Part shown: in pieces, positions 14,851 through 23,868 of the stretch
How positions within the stretch are numbered: the stretch's first letter is position 1
Layout of the letters: every line of letters begins with the position of its first letter
Assembly: GCA_027066315.1 (NCBI GenBank)
Contig: JAMONZ010000049.1
Span: 1-40,270 of the forward strand
DNA: 40,270 nucleotides
Source of the DNA: Hyphomicrobiales bacterium
GTDB lineage: Bacteria > Pseudomonadota > Alphaproteobacteria > Rhizobiales > Devosiaceae
Direction: 5' to 3'
Position numbers and translations under genes: made by a program
The notes under the pieces: model-generated
Database searches by the model: none
What the model was told of the DNA's origin: nothing
Seen by the model: only the letters and a program-made list of their open reading frames with translations

Positions 14851-17484
14851 ATGACTTTTTTAATTTTCATCATCGCAATTGTCGTATTTTTTATTCTAGC
14901 ACTTAGGCAGTCACCACTTTGGCATTGGGCAGTGGCGGTTTTGGTTGTTGGGATTTTATGCATATTTAATGGCGCAGGTTGGTTGTGGGCTTTATTGCCA
15001 GCAATTGTGCTTGGCGCATTATCGCTTAAATCAATCCGAATGAAAATCCTTACAAGCTGGGTTTATGGTCTAACAAAAAAACTACTTCCAAAGGTTTCCT
15101 CCACTGAGCAAGAAGCACTAGATGCTGGCACGGTTGGTTGGGACGCTGATTTATTTTCTGGTCGCCCAAAATGGGATAACCTCCTAAATATTCGCCCCCT
15201 TACTATTTCTGATGAAGAGCAAGCGTTTCTTGATGGCCCGACCGAAGAAGCCTGTAAAATGATTGATGATTGGGACACACGCAATAACCGTGCCGATCTT
15301 TCGCCTGAGTTATGGCAATTCCTAAAAGACAAGGGTTTTTTAGGAATGTTAATTTCTAAAGACCATGGCGGCCTTGGCTTTTCTGCTCAAGCACAATCTA
15401 TGATTGTTTCAAAAATTGCCTCTCGCTCGGTCGCCGCTGGCATTACTGTTATGGTGCCAAATTCATTAGGGCCGGGTGAATTGCTTGAAAAATACGGCAC
15501 AGATTTACAAAAGAAAAAATACCTAAAACGTTTAGCTCAAGGTAAAGAAGTGCCTTGTTTTGCACTAACTGGGCCAACTGCTGGCTCTGATGCAGCGGGA
15601 ATGCCCGATGTTGGCGTGGTGACTTATGGCATGTATAAGGGCAAAAAAACCCTTGGTGTAAGTCTGTCTTGGGATAAGCGTTACATTACTTTAGCACCAG
15701 TTGCGAGTTTGCTTGGTTTGGCGGTAAATCTGTTTGACCCTGATAATCATTTAGGCAAAGGCAAAAATGTCGGCATTACGCTTGCGCTTGTTCCTGCGGA
15801 TTATAAAGGCGTTGAAATTGGCAAACGTCACTATCCATCTCGCTCTGCATTTATGAATGGTCCTACTAAGGGCAAGGATGTTTTTGTACCGATGGAATTT
15901 TTAATCGGTGGCGTAGAATATGCAGGGCAAGGCTGGCGCATGTTGATGGAATGTCTTTCAACTGGGCGGGCAATTTCGCTTCCTGCAATTGGCACAGTTT
16001 CAATTAAACATGCTCTTCGCACAACATCTGCTTATGCAAGAATTCGCCGTCAGTTTAATATTCCAATCGGGGTAATGGAAGGGGTAGCAGATCCGCTTTC
16101 TCGCCTAGTAAAAGACGCATATAAATTTGAATCTTCGCGCAGGTTAACTGCCTCTATGGTTGATGAGGGTGAAAAACCTTCAGTTATTTCTGCCCTTTTA
16201 AAATATCAAACAACCGAGGCAATGCGTGATAGATATAATGATGCGATGGATATTCATGGTGGGCGTGCTATTCAAGATGGCCCAACAAATTATCTTTTCT
16301 CAGGTTATGCCGCAACTCCTGTTGCAATTACGGTTGAGGGTGCAAATATTCTCACTAGAACGCTGATAACTTTTGCACAAGGCTCATTACGAGCGCACCC
16401 ATTCCTTTATTCTGAAATTCAGGCCTTGCAAAATGAAGATAAGGAAGAGGGCTTAAATGATTTTGATAAAGCCTTTGGCGGTCATACCAAATATATGCTT
16501 GGAAATATTGCAGGTTCAATTTTCCACGCAATAACATTTGCCCGTTTTGCTTCAACTCCAGTAGATCACCGTATGGCAAAATGGTATCGTAAATTACATC
16601 GTTATAGCCAAAGTTTTGCACTTGTTGCCGATTGGACAGTGATTTATTTAGGTGGCGCAATTAAACGTAAGCAGATGATTTCTGGCCGTATGGCAGATAT
16701 ATTGTCAGAATTATATTTACTTTCAGCAACCTTAAAACGCTTTGAAGATGATGGGCGGCAAAAAGAAGATGCACCCATTGTTGATGCAATTGCTAAAGAT
16801 TGCATTGCCACAATGGAGAAGAATTTTGTTGAAGTTTTCCGCAATTTTCCAAATATCTTTATGTCTATAATTATGCGCATTTTGGTCTTTCCACTTGGGG
16901 CGCATAGTTTTGCTGCAAGCGATAAAGAGAATGCAAGGCTTGCCCGCTCTGTTCTTAGGCCAAGTGAAATGCGTGATCGTTTAACATCTGGCACTTATTT
17001 TACTGATGATCCAGATGACAGAACAGGCATGCTTGAAGATGCCTTGAAAAAAGTTGTAGCGGCTGAAGAAATTGAAACAAAATTTTTACGAGCAATTAAA
17101 AAAGGTGTAATTTCTCGCAGGCTTGATCGTGATATTTTTGATGATGCGATTGAGGCAGGGGTATTAAACGGCAATGAAGTAGAGATAATGCGTGCTGCCG
17201 ATGAGGTAACAAAAAAAGTTGTTAAAGTTGATGACTTTGAAGCTGGTGTTTTGGGGCAGAATTATACTCCGCCAGCTAAAAGAGTAGCAAAAAAATCTAA
17301 GGCAAAGCCGGTAGCAAAATCTAAGGCGGTTGTAAAAGCAACTAGTCATGCTTTAGCAAAAGTTGCTAAAAACGCCTTGGTAAAAACTAAAACTGCAACT
17401 AAAAAACCAGTTGCAAAAAAAGCACCTGCTAAAAAACCTGCAACTAAAAAAGCAGTTGCTAAAAAGCCAACAACAAAAAAATAA
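14851..17484 (+). CDS. fadE: Membrane-anchored acyl-CoA dehydrogenase FadE with Lys/Ala-rich C-terminal tail
   Basis: First oxidation step of beta-oxidation, acyl-CoA to trans-2-enoyl-CoA with FAD. The ATG at 14851 is chosen over 14812 because GGAGG lies 8 bases upstream, giving 877 residues. Hydrophobic segments at about 2-18, 25-42 and 44-60 form a membrane anchor as in E. coli FadE (814 residues). The dehydrogenase core follows, including CFALTGPTAGSDAAGMPD and a DAMDIHGGRAIQDGP motif, then the FadE-specific C-terminal domain. Unusually, about the last 70 residues (from about 808) are a repetitive Lys/Ala/Pro/Thr tail with 24 lysines, built of units like AKKPA and TKKPV, resembling histone H1-like or AlgP-like tails. 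I know of no FadE function for it. It is first in a fadE-fadJ-fadI operon. Confidence 0.93.
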   Translation: MTFLIFIIAIVVFFILALRQSPLWHWAVAVLVVGILCIFNGAGWLWALLPAIVLGALSLKSIRMKILTSWVYGLTKKLLPKVSSTEQEALDAGTVGWDADLFSGRPKWDNLLNIRPLTISDEEQAFLDGPTEEACKMIDDWDTRNNRADLSPELWQFLKDKGFLGMLISKDHGGLGFSAQAQSMIVSKIASRSVAAGITVMVPNSLGPGELLEKYGTDLQKKKYLKRLAQGKEVPCFALTGPTAGSDAAGMPDVGVVTYGMYKGKKTLGVSLSWDKRYITLAPVASLLGLAVNLFDPDNHLGKGKNVGITLALVPADYKGVEIGKRHYPSRSAFMNGPTKGKDVFVPMEFLIGGVEYAGQGWRMLMECLSTGRAISLPAIGTVSIKHALRTTSAYARIRRQFNIPIGVMEGVADPLSRLVKDAYKFESSRRLTASMVDEGEKPSVISALLKYQTTEAMRDRYNDAMDIHGGRAIQDGPTNYLFSGYAATPVAITVEGANILTRTLITFAQGSLRAHPFLYSEIQALQNEDKEEGLNDFDKAFGGHTKYMLGNIAGSIFHAITFARFASTPVDHRMAKWYRKLHRYSQSFALVADWTVIYLGGAIKRKQMISGRMADILSELYLLSATLKRFEDDGRQKEDAPIVDAIAKDCIATMEKNFVEVFRNFPNIFMSIIMRILVFPLGAHSFAASDKENARLARSVLRPSEMRDRLTSGTYFTDDPDDRTGMLEDALKKVVAAEEIETKFLRAIKKGVISRRLDRDIFDDAIEAGVLNGNEVEIMRAADEVTKKVVKVDDFEAGVLGQNYTPPAKRVAKKSKAKPVAKSKAVVKATSHALAKVAKNALVKTKTATKKPVAKKAPAKKPATKKAVAKKPTTKK

Positions 17485-17514
17485 TATTTGAATTAAAAGA
17501 GGGAATATAATCAG

Positions 17515-19488
17515 ATGGCAAAAACGCCGCAACCAAAGATGCCAAAGACAAAATTTTGGCGTTTCAAAATTGACGTAGAAAAAATCGGCTGGTTAACAAT
17601 CGATACGCCAAAATCACCCGTAAACGTGCTTTCAAGTGCTGCATTAACCGAGCTTGAAAATTTGGTTTCTCGTTTTGAGGACTTAATAGCATCTGATGAA
17701 TTAATAGGTGTGATCTTATTATCAGATAAAGATAGCGGCTTTATTGCTGGTGCTGATATTAGTGAATTTGGCGAAATGATGAAAACCATGCCAACTTCGC
17801 TTGAAAGGGTGCATAAATTATTTGCTCGTATTGAAAGACTAAAAGCCCCATTTGTTTCTGGCGTGCATGGCTTTTGCCTTGGTGGCGGTTTAGAGCTTAT
17901 TCTTGCAACTCACTATCGAGTAGCGGTAAATAATGACAAAACTCGTATTGGTTTTCCTGAAATTAAACTTGGCCTGTTTCCGGGTTTTGGCGGCACAGGT
18001 CGCTCGCTAAGGCAAGCAGGGCCAGTGAATGCAATGAGCATTATGCTATCAGGTAAATATTTACGCGCTGGTGCAGCACGAGGTATGAACTTAGTTGATA
18101 AACTGGTGCAAAATCGTGACCAATTACGTTGGGAATGCCGCAAAGCTGTTATTCAAAAGCGTAAAAGTAAACCAGCCCCTTTCCTAAAGGCTGTGTTAGC
18201 AAAAGCACCACTTCGTGGCTTTGTTGCTAAAAAAATGCGCCAGACGGTTGCAAAAAAAGCTAATAAAAATCACTATCCAGCTCCTTATGCATTAATTGAC
18301 TTGTTCGAAAAACATGGCGATGATTGGCGGGCAATGATTAAGGGCGAGCCTGATGGTTTTTCTCCTTTAATGAGGTCTGATACTTCTGATAATCTACGCC
18401 GGTTATTTTTCCTCTCAGAGGGGCTAAAAAAACAGGGACTAAGCGGCAAAGACAAGCCAAAGTTTGCTCGAGTGCATGTTATTGGTGGTGGAGTGATGGG
18501 CGGCGATATTGCAGCTTGGTGCGCATTTCGTGGCATGGCAGTAACTTTGCAAGATTTGGATCTTGAGCGAATTGAGCCAGCATTAAAGCGGGCAAAAAAA
18601 CTATTTAAAAAACGTCTTAGAAAACCTCAATTAATTTCTGCAGCAATGAGCCGAATTGAAGCAGACGTTGAGGGCAAGGGCATTAAACGTGCCGATGTTG
18701 TAATTGAAGCGGTTGTTGAAAATCTTAAAATTAAGCAAGAAATTTTCAAAGCGGCTGAAAAACAAATGAAGCCAGATGCGATAATGGCAACTAATACTTC
18801 GTCAATAGAGCTTGAGAAAATAGCTAGCGTTTTGAAAGATAAGTCACGCCTTATTGGGTTGCACTTTTTTAACCCTGTGGTGCAATTACCTTTGGTTGAA
18901 ATTATTCAATCAAAATATAACAAAGAAATAGATGTCAAAAAGGGCGCAAGTTTTGCTCTAGCAATTGGCAAGTCACCCGTCATCGTAAAAAGTGCTACTG
19001 GCTTTTTGGTTAATCGGGTGCTTATGCCTTATATGCTTGGTGCGGTAAACAGAGTTGAGGCAGGTGAGAGCAAAGAGCTTATCGATGCTGCCGCAGTTGC
19101 TTTTGGCATGCCAATGGGGCCAATTGAACTTATGGATATGGTCGGATTAGACGTTGGTAAATCTGTTGCTGAGGAAGTCGGTTTTCCAGTAGCTGAAAAT
19201 TCAAAATTTGCTGCATTAGTAAAAGCCAAAAAACTAGGTAAAAAAACAGGCGAAGGCTTTTATGTATGGGAAAAAGGCAAAGCGCAAAAAGGTGAAACAC
19301 CAGAGCATAAAGATTTAGTTGCGCTAGGGCGTGAGCTAGTTAAACCGCTAGTTGATGAAACTGAAAAATGCGTAAAAGAAAAAATTGTAGCCAATGCGGA
19401 TTTAGCAGATATTGGCGTGATATTTGGCACAGGATTTGCGCCATTCTTAGGTGGGCCGCTTAAAGCCCGCAAAGATGGCAAAGCATAA
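17515..19488 (+). CDS. fadJ: Enoyl-CoA hydratase/3-hydroxyacyl-CoA dehydrogenase (FadJ/FadB type)
   Basis: Bifunctional beta-oxidation subunit: hydration of enoyl-CoA, then NAD-dependent oxidation of 3-hydroxyacyl-CoA. It has 657 residues, shorter than E. coli FadB/FadJ (729/714). An N-terminal crotonase domain has the oxyanion region AGADISEF and both catalytic glutamates, Glu127 (CLGGGLEL) and Glu149 (GFPEIKLGLFPGFGG). The dehydrogenase half has the NAD loop VIGGGVMGGDIA near residue 325, the catalytic His in LIGLHFFNPV and the C-terminal dimer domain with GFLVNRVLMPY. GAGGGAATATAATCAG precedes the ATG, 30 bases after fadE. Pairing with a FadI-type thiolase rather than FadA favours the fadJ name, though activity on long chains cannot be judged. 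Confidence 0.93.
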   Translation: MAKTPQPKMPKTKFWRFKIDVEKIGWLTIDTPKSPVNVLSSAALTELENLVSRFEDLIASDELIGVILLSDKDSGFIAGADISEFGEMMKTMPTSLERVHKLFARIERLKAPFVSGVHGFCLGGGLELILATHYRVAVNNDKTRIGFPEIKLGLFPGFGGTGRSLRQAGPVNAMSIMLSGKYLRAGAARGMNLVDKLVQNRDQLRWECRKAVIQKRKSKPAPFLKAVLAKAPLRGFVAKKMRQTVAKKANKNHYPAPYALIDLFEKHGDDWRAMIKGEPDGFSPLMRSDTSDNLRRLFFLSEGLKKQGLSGKDKPKFARVHVIGGGVMGGDIAAWCAFRGMAVTLQDLDLERIEPALKRAKKLFKKRLRKPQLISAAMSRIEADVEGKGIKRADVVIEAVVENLKIKQEIFKAAEKQMKPDAIMATNTSSIELEKIASVLKDKSRLIGLHFFNPVVQLPLVEIIQSKYNKEIDVKKGASFALAIGKSPVIVKSATGFLVNRVLMPYMLGAVNRVEAGESKELIDAAAVAFGMPMGPIELMDMVGLDVGKSVAEEVGFPVAENSKFAALVKAKKLGKKTGEGFYVWEKGKAQKGETPEHKDLVALGRELVKPLVDETEKCVKEKIVANADLADIGVIFGTGFAPFLGGPLKARKDGKA

Positions 19489-19504
19489 GAGGGAATTTTA
19501 TATA

Positions 19505-20803
19505 ATGGTAAAACAAATAAAAGCAAAGCAACTTAGAAGAGTTGCAATAATTGGTGGATCACGCATTCCATTTTGTCGTGCATATACTGGTTATACAAAC
19601 GAAACTAACCTCTCTATGCTATCAACTGCACTTGGCGGGTTGGCAGATAAATATGGTCTTAGGGGCGCAAAAATTGACGAAGTGATGGCAGGTGCTGTTA
19701 TCAATCATTCAAAAGATTTTAACCTTGCACGTGAGGCAACTCTTGACGCTGGTTTTTCTCCCTTCACTCCGGGTACAACAATTCAAATAGCTTGCGGCAC
19801 TTCTCTTCAAGCCGCCCTTACATTGGGAGCAAAAATTGCCTCTGGTGAAATTGAAAGCGGCATTGCAGCAGGTGCAGATTCTATTTCAGATAGCCCCGTT
19901 GTATTTGGTAAAAAATTTGCTCATCGCATGATTAAACTTTCTCGTGCCCGCTCGTTTGGCGAAAAACTCGGCGTGTTCAAAGGATTTTCCTTTGGTGAAC
20001 TAACCCCAAGCGCACCGTCGGTGAACGAGCCACGCACAAAAATGTCTATGGGTCAGCATTGCGAGCTTATGGCTCGTGAATGGGGAATAACTCGAGAGGC
20101 GCAAGATAAACTGGCCTATGAAAGTCATAAAAATGCTTCTGCGGCAATTGATGATGGCTATCATGATGATTTAATTGTGCCATGCGCTGGCATAGTGAAA
20201 GATAATAATGTGCGAGCAGACAGCACGTTAGAAAAAATGGCAAGTATGAAGCCAGCCTTTGATAAAAAATCAGGCTTTGGTACATTAACCGCCGCCAATT
20301 CAACTCCACTTACCGATGGTGCTTCAACTGTGCTTTTGGCAAGCGAAGAATGGGCAAAAGAGCGTGGGCTTCCAGTGCTTGCATATCTTACAATGGGATC
20401 AGTCGGCGCAAATAATTTTGGTGCAGGTGATGGACTGTTAATGGCTCCAACCATCGCAGTATCCGACATGTTAAAACGTGCTGATTTAACTTTTGATGAT
20501 ATTGATTTATTTGAAATTCACGAAGCATTTGCGGCACAAGTTTTATGCACTCTTAAAGCATGGAATGATAAATCATATTGTAAGCAAGTTCTTGGGCGTG
20601 ACAAAGTAATGGGTAAAATTGATCCTAAAAAAATAAACGTAAAAGGCTCGTCTTTGGCCTATGGTCACCCGTTTGCCGCAACTGGCGCACGCATTTTAGC
20701 CAATACTGCAAAGTTGCTTAACACCGAGAATAAAAACCGTGCGCTAATTTCGGTTTGTACCGCAGGAGGAATGGGCGTAGCAGCACTGGTTGAAAAGGCA
20801 TAA
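19505..20803 (+). CDS. fadI: Acetyl-CoA C-acyltransferase (3-ketoacyl-CoA thiolase) FadI
   Basis: Thiolytic last step of the beta-oxidation cycle, releasing acetyl-CoA. It has 432 residues, close to E. coli FadI (436). The nucleophile is Cys97 in TTIQIACGTSLQA. HEAFAAQ and GHPFAATGAR carry the two catalytic histidines, and Cys418 in SVCTAGGMG is the proton-transfer cysteine. The frame is open upstream into fadJ, but the ATG at 19505 has AGAGGGAATTTTATA before it, the same ribosome-site pattern as fadJ, and lies 16 bases after the fadJ stop. It would form a hetero-oligomer with FadJ. It is last in the fadEJI operon; no strong terminator is seen downstream. Confidence 0.94.
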   Translation: MVKQIKAKQLRRVAIIGGSRIPFCRAYTGYTNETNLSMLSTALGGLADKYGLRGAKIDEVMAGAVINHSKDFNLAREATLDAGFSPFTPGTTIQIACGTSLQAALTLGAKIASGEIESGIAAGADSISDSPVVFGKKFAHRMIKLSRARSFGEKLGVFKGFSFGELTPSAPSVNEPRTKMSMGQHCELMAREWGITREAQDKLAYESHKNASAAIDDGYHDDLIVPCAGIVKDNNVRADSTLEKMASMKPAFDKKSGFGTLTAANSTPLTDGASTVLLASEEWAKERGLPVLAYLTMGSVGANNFGAGDGLLMAPTIAVSDMLKRADLTFDDIDLFEIHEAFAAQVLCTLKAWNDKSYCKQVLGRDKVMGKIDPKKINVKGSSLAYGHPFAATGARILANTAKLLNTENKNRALISVCTAGGMGVAALVEKA

Positions 20804-20900
20804 GAAAAACGAGGTGCTGCCAATCTAGCTAATTTTTGGGGGTAGAAGGTGGGGATCAGCTGTTTTTGATAGGGATAAAATATAAAACCCAATATGCTCT

Positions 20901-20930
20901 ATGTCATGCTGAACGAAGAGAAGCATCTAA
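20901..20930. repeat. Dispersed palindromic repeat, copy C
   Basis: ATGTCATGCTGAACGAAGAG followed by AAGCATCTAA. It shares the core with copies A, B and D but is a single arm without the inverted partner, and it lies between genes pointing the same way. Confidence 0.6.
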
Positions 20931-21108
20931 TCAATTGTTAAAGACCTTTTGACAACGCTTGAGGTAGAAATATTTCTTAAGTTCATTTTGTCTAAAACTG
21001 TAAAAAAGTTAAAAATTTAACTTGCAGAGCTAGTCATAATGAGAGATGCAAACCCTCAAGAAGCTAAGAAAAATGTGGTATTTTCTATATATTTAACTCT
21101 AAAAAACT

Positions 21109-21124
21109 TTGACCTAATGGTAAA
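21109..21124. promoter_or_regulatory. fad-type operator-like dyad upstream of oppA
   Basis: TTGACCTAATGGTAAA matches dyad 2 of the fad control region (TTGACCTAATAGTCAA) at 14 of 16 positions. It lies 120 bases before the oppA start. Its presence suggests the MerR protein of the fad locus may also control peptide import. Binding is inferred from sequence likeness only. Confidence 0.45.
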
Positions 21125-21168
21125 TTATCTTGCCAAAAGGTTAATGGAAGTAATAAGGTGAGAATAAG

Positions 21169-21199
21169 GAAATTTAGCTTTCAAAGAAAAGCAAATTTC
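21169..21199 (+). promoter_or_regulatory. Hairpin in the oppA leader
   Basis: GAAATTT, a bulged A and GCTTT pair with AAAGC and AAATTTC around a 6-base loop, 12 pairs in all. A run of seven T lies about 14 bases beyond it, too far for a normal terminator. It may stabilise the oppA mRNA or modulate read-through. Confidence 0.4.
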
Positions 21200-21244
21200 T
21201 TATAAAAATATATTTTTTTGAGTTTTAATTTAGGAGGAATAACA

Positions 21245-22867
21245 ATGAAATCTATTACCAAAATAATGGCAGCTAGTCTGATTGGCTCGACTTTTCTAGT
21301 CGCACCAGTTGTGGCGGCAAATGTGCCAGCAGGTGTTGAGCTAGCAGCAGATCAAACTTTTACCTATCGTGTTTTAGATGAGCATAGTTCGGTTGACCCA
21401 CAAATTGTAGAAGATGTATCAGGCTCAGAGCTTGTTCGTGATCTATTTGAGGGGTTGTTAAATCAAGATGCTGATGGTGTTCTAATTCCGGGTGTAGCTG
21501 AAAGCTGGGAAGCATCAAATGGCAATTTAACATATACTTTTAAACTTCGCTCTGATGCTAAATGGTCAAATGGCGACCCAGTAACTGCTGGTGATTTTGT
21601 TTATTCATGGCAACGTCTAGCTGATCCTAAAACAGCATCTCCTTATGCTTGGTTCATGGAAATCATGTCACTAGAAAATGCTAGTGAAATTGTTGCTGGT
21701 GAAAAAGAACCTAGTGAGCTTGGTGTAAGTGCTCCTGACGATCATACATTAGTAGTAAACCTAACCGCTCCATTGCCATATTTTGCAGCAATGACAACTC
21801 ATGCATCAACCTTCCCTTCACCACAAAAAGTAGTTGAGGAATTTGGAACAGATTGGACAAAACCTGAAAATATTGTTTCAAACGGTGCTTATGTTTTAAC
21901 CGAGCATGTGCCAAGCGAGCGTTCTGTTCGTGAGCGTAACCCAAATTATTGGAATGATAGTGAAACTGTTATCGATAAAGTTGTAGCATTAGTAATCAAT
22001 GATGAAAATATCGCACTAACTCGTTATCTTGCGGGTGAGCTTGATAGAACAGAAGTTCCTGCTGGTCAATATCCTGATCTTAAAAAGAAATATCCAGACC
22101 AAGCCCTTTCATTCCCCAAACTATGTTCTTATTATTATAGCTTTAATGTATCTGATAGTGGGCCAGAAGCATTTAAGGACGTAAGAGTTCGCCAAGCACT
22201 TTCTTATGCACTTGATAGATCTGTTGTAACTGAGCAGGTTCTAAAGGGCGGCCAATTCCCAGCATTTACATTCACTCCGGGTGCTACAGCAAACTTTACA
22301 GTTCCTGATGTTGCTTTTGCCAAAATGAGCCAAGCAGAACGTGATGCAAAAGCTAAAGAACTTATGGAAGCTGCTGGTTATAATGCTGATAACCCACTTA
22401 GCTTTGAACTTCTTTACAATACTTCAGAAGCTCATAAGAAGGTTGCAACTGTTGCCGCTCAAATGTGGAAGCAAAAACTTGGTGCTGAAGTAACTCTAGC
22501 TAATCAGGAATGGAAAGTATTCCTTGAAGTTCGTGGCAAGCAAGACTTTGACCTAGCACGTGGTGGCTGGTGTGGCGATTATAACGAAGCCTCTACCTTC
22601 CTTGATCTGCTAACAACTCCATCTGGTTATAACGATGGCAAATATTCTAATGCCGAAGTTGATAAGCTAATGACAGATGCGAAAACTGCTTCTGATCCAA
22701 GTGATAATTATACAAGAGTTGAAGAAATTCTTGCTAATGAAATGCCACTAATTCCTGTTTATCATTATACTGGGGTATATATGATGGGAGCAGATATTAT
22801 TGGTTCATGGCCAGTTAAAAATGTTGAACAAAACTGGTATAGCCGTGACCTTTATAAGGTTAAATAA
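21245..22867 (+). CDS. oppA: Oligopeptide ABC transporter substrate-binding protein OppA
   Basis: A periplasmic peptide-binding protein of the SBP_bac_5 family that delivers oligopeptides to OppBC. It has 540 residues with a signal peptide (MKSITKIMAASLIGSTFLVA, likely cut after APVVAA near residue 25), so it is a soluble periplasmic protein with no lipobox. Family features include FEGLLNQDADGVLIPGVAESWE and TYTFKLRSDAKWSNGDPVTAGDFVYSWQRL near the N-terminus, and LSYALDRSVV in the middle. The ATG at 21245 is chosen because TAGGAGGAATAACA directly precedes it; the frame is open slightly further up. A hairpin terminator or attenuator follows before oppB, which would keep the binding protein in excess over the permease. 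Confidence 0.94.
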   Translation: MKSITKIMAASLIGSTFLVAPVVAANVPAGVELAADQTFTYRVLDEHSSVDPQIVEDVSGSELVRDLFEGLLNQDADGVLIPGVAESWEASNGNLTYTFKLRSDAKWSNGDPVTAGDFVYSWQRLADPKTASPYAWFMEIMSLENASEIVAGEKEPSELGVSAPDDHTLVVNLTAPLPYFAAMTTHASTFPSPQKVVEEFGTDWTKPENIVSNGAYVLTEHVPSERSVRERNPNYWNDSETVIDKVVALVINDENIALTRYLAGELDRTEVPAGQYPDLKKKYPDQALSFPKLCSYYYSFNVSDSGPEAFKDVRVRQALSYALDRSVVTEQVLKGGQFPAFTFTPGATANFTVPDVAFAKMSQAERDAKAKELMEAAGYNADNPLSFELLYNTSEAHKKVATVAAQMWKQKLGAEVTLANQEWKVFLEVRGKQDFDLARGGWCGDYNEASTFLDLLTTPSGYNDGKYSNAEVDKLMTDAKTASDPSDNYTRVEEILANEMPLIPVYHYTGVYMMGADIIGSWPVKNVEQNWYSRDLYKVK

Positions 22868-22883
22868 TAGATTATAAAAAATC

Positions 22884-22915
22884 AGCCTCGCATCAATTTT
22901 GGTGCGAGGCTTTTT
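22884..22915 (+). terminator. Terminator/attenuator between oppA and oppB
   Basis: AGCCTCGCA (22884-22892) pairs with TGCGAGGCT (22903-22911), followed by TTTT and CTTTG. A 9-pair GC-rich stem with a U-tract inside an operon is the usual arrangement for partial termination after a binding-protein gene. Confidence 0.75.
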
Positions 22916-22933
22916 CTTTGGGGTTTTAACGGC

Positions 22934-23857
22934 ATGTTTATTTTTATTTTGAAGCGAATAGGGATTGCTATCCCTACGTTGCTTGTTTTGATAGTTTTTT
23001 CTTTTGTTATAATGAAATCAGCTCCGGGTGGGCCATTTACTTCTGAGCGTCCATTACCAGCGCAGGTTTTGTTAAATCTTGAAATAAAATATGGTCTGGA
23101 TAAGCCCTATCACGAGCAGTTAATAAATTATGTGGTTGATATTGTAACAAAATTTGATTTTGGACCCTCGTTTAGATATAAAGATAGGTCGGTAAATGAC
23201 ATTATCGCTCAGGGCTTCCCCATTACATTAACATATGGCATTTGGTCGTTTGTTCTTGCGGTTTCGGTGGGCGTTTCGCTTGGCATTGTTGCCGCAATAA
23301 AACATAATAGCTGGATAGATTACACAGCTGTTGGCTTTTCAATTAGCGCACAAGTTTTGCCCAATTTTGTTATGGCACCAATTTTGGTGATAATATTTAC
23401 ACTCACGCTTGGCTGGCTACCAGGCGGAGGCTGGAACGGAGGACAGTGGCAATATCTCGTCATGCCCGTAATAGCACTTTCAACATCATATATGGCAAGC
23501 ATTGCCCGCATCACCCGCTCATCAATGCTAGAAGTATTAAATTCAAATTTCATTCGCACTGCAAAGGCTAAAGGCCTATCGAACACACAAATAATTTTCA
23601 AACATGCGCTAAAGCCAGCTCTTTTACCTGTCATCACTTATTTAGGGCCAGCCTTTGTTGGCATGATAACTGGCTCAGTGGTAATTGATATGTATTTTTC
23701 AACGGGTGGCATTGGGCAGATGTTTGTATCAAGTGCCCTAAATCGAGATTATTCTGTGATTATGGGTATTACCATTTTAATGGGCTTTCTTACAATAATG
23801 TTTAATTTGGTCGTTGATATCCTATATGCTTGGATAGACCCAAAGATAAGATATTAG
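22934..23857 (+). CDS. oppB: Oligopeptide ABC transporter permease OppB
   Basis: An inner-membrane permease, 307 residues, with the N-terminal TM segment IGIAIPTLLVLIVFSFVIMK, a loop with APGGPF and about six TM helices. The EAA-type cytoplasmic loop (FIRTAKAKGLSNTQIIFKHALKPALLP) contacts the ATPases. It pairs with OppC to form the channel. The ATG at 22934 has no strong ribosome site; it comes 66 bases after oppA, beyond the attenuator hairpin. Distinguishing oligopeptide from dipeptide or nickel transport is not possible from this subunit alone; the OppA-type binding protein favours peptides. Confidence 0.92.
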   Translation: MFIFILKRIGIAIPTLLVLIVFSFVIMKSAPGGPFTSERPLPAQVLLNLEIKYGLDKPYHEQLINYVVDIVTKFDFGPSFRYKDRSVNDIIAQGFPITLTYGIWSFVLAVSVGVSLGIVAAIKHNSWIDYTAVGFSISAQVLPNFVMAPILVIIFTLTLGWLPGGGWNGGQWQYLVMPVIALSTSYMASIARITRSSMLEVLNSNFIRTAKAKGLSNTQIIFKHALKPALLPVITYLGPAFVGMITGSVVIDMYFSTGGIGQMFVSSALNRDYSVIMGITILMGFLTIMFNLVVDILYAWIDPKIRY

Positions 23858-23868
23858 GGAGCGATATA

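Larger units (their letters stand above)
20804..21244. other. Intergenic control region between fadI and oppA
   Basis: There is no credible gene in these 441 bases. It holds repeat copy C (20901-20930) preceded by GGTGGGGAT and AAAACCCAAT blocks like those before copy A, an operator-like dyad (21109-21124), and a leader hairpin (21169-21199) before the strong oppA ribosome site. I see no convincing -35/-10 pair. Confidence 0.6.

Noticed and set aside
21109-21137. TTGACC upstream of oppA as a sigma-70 -35 box
   Set aside because: No -10-like hexamer lies at 16-18 bases; the hexamer is better explained as part of the operator-like dyad.
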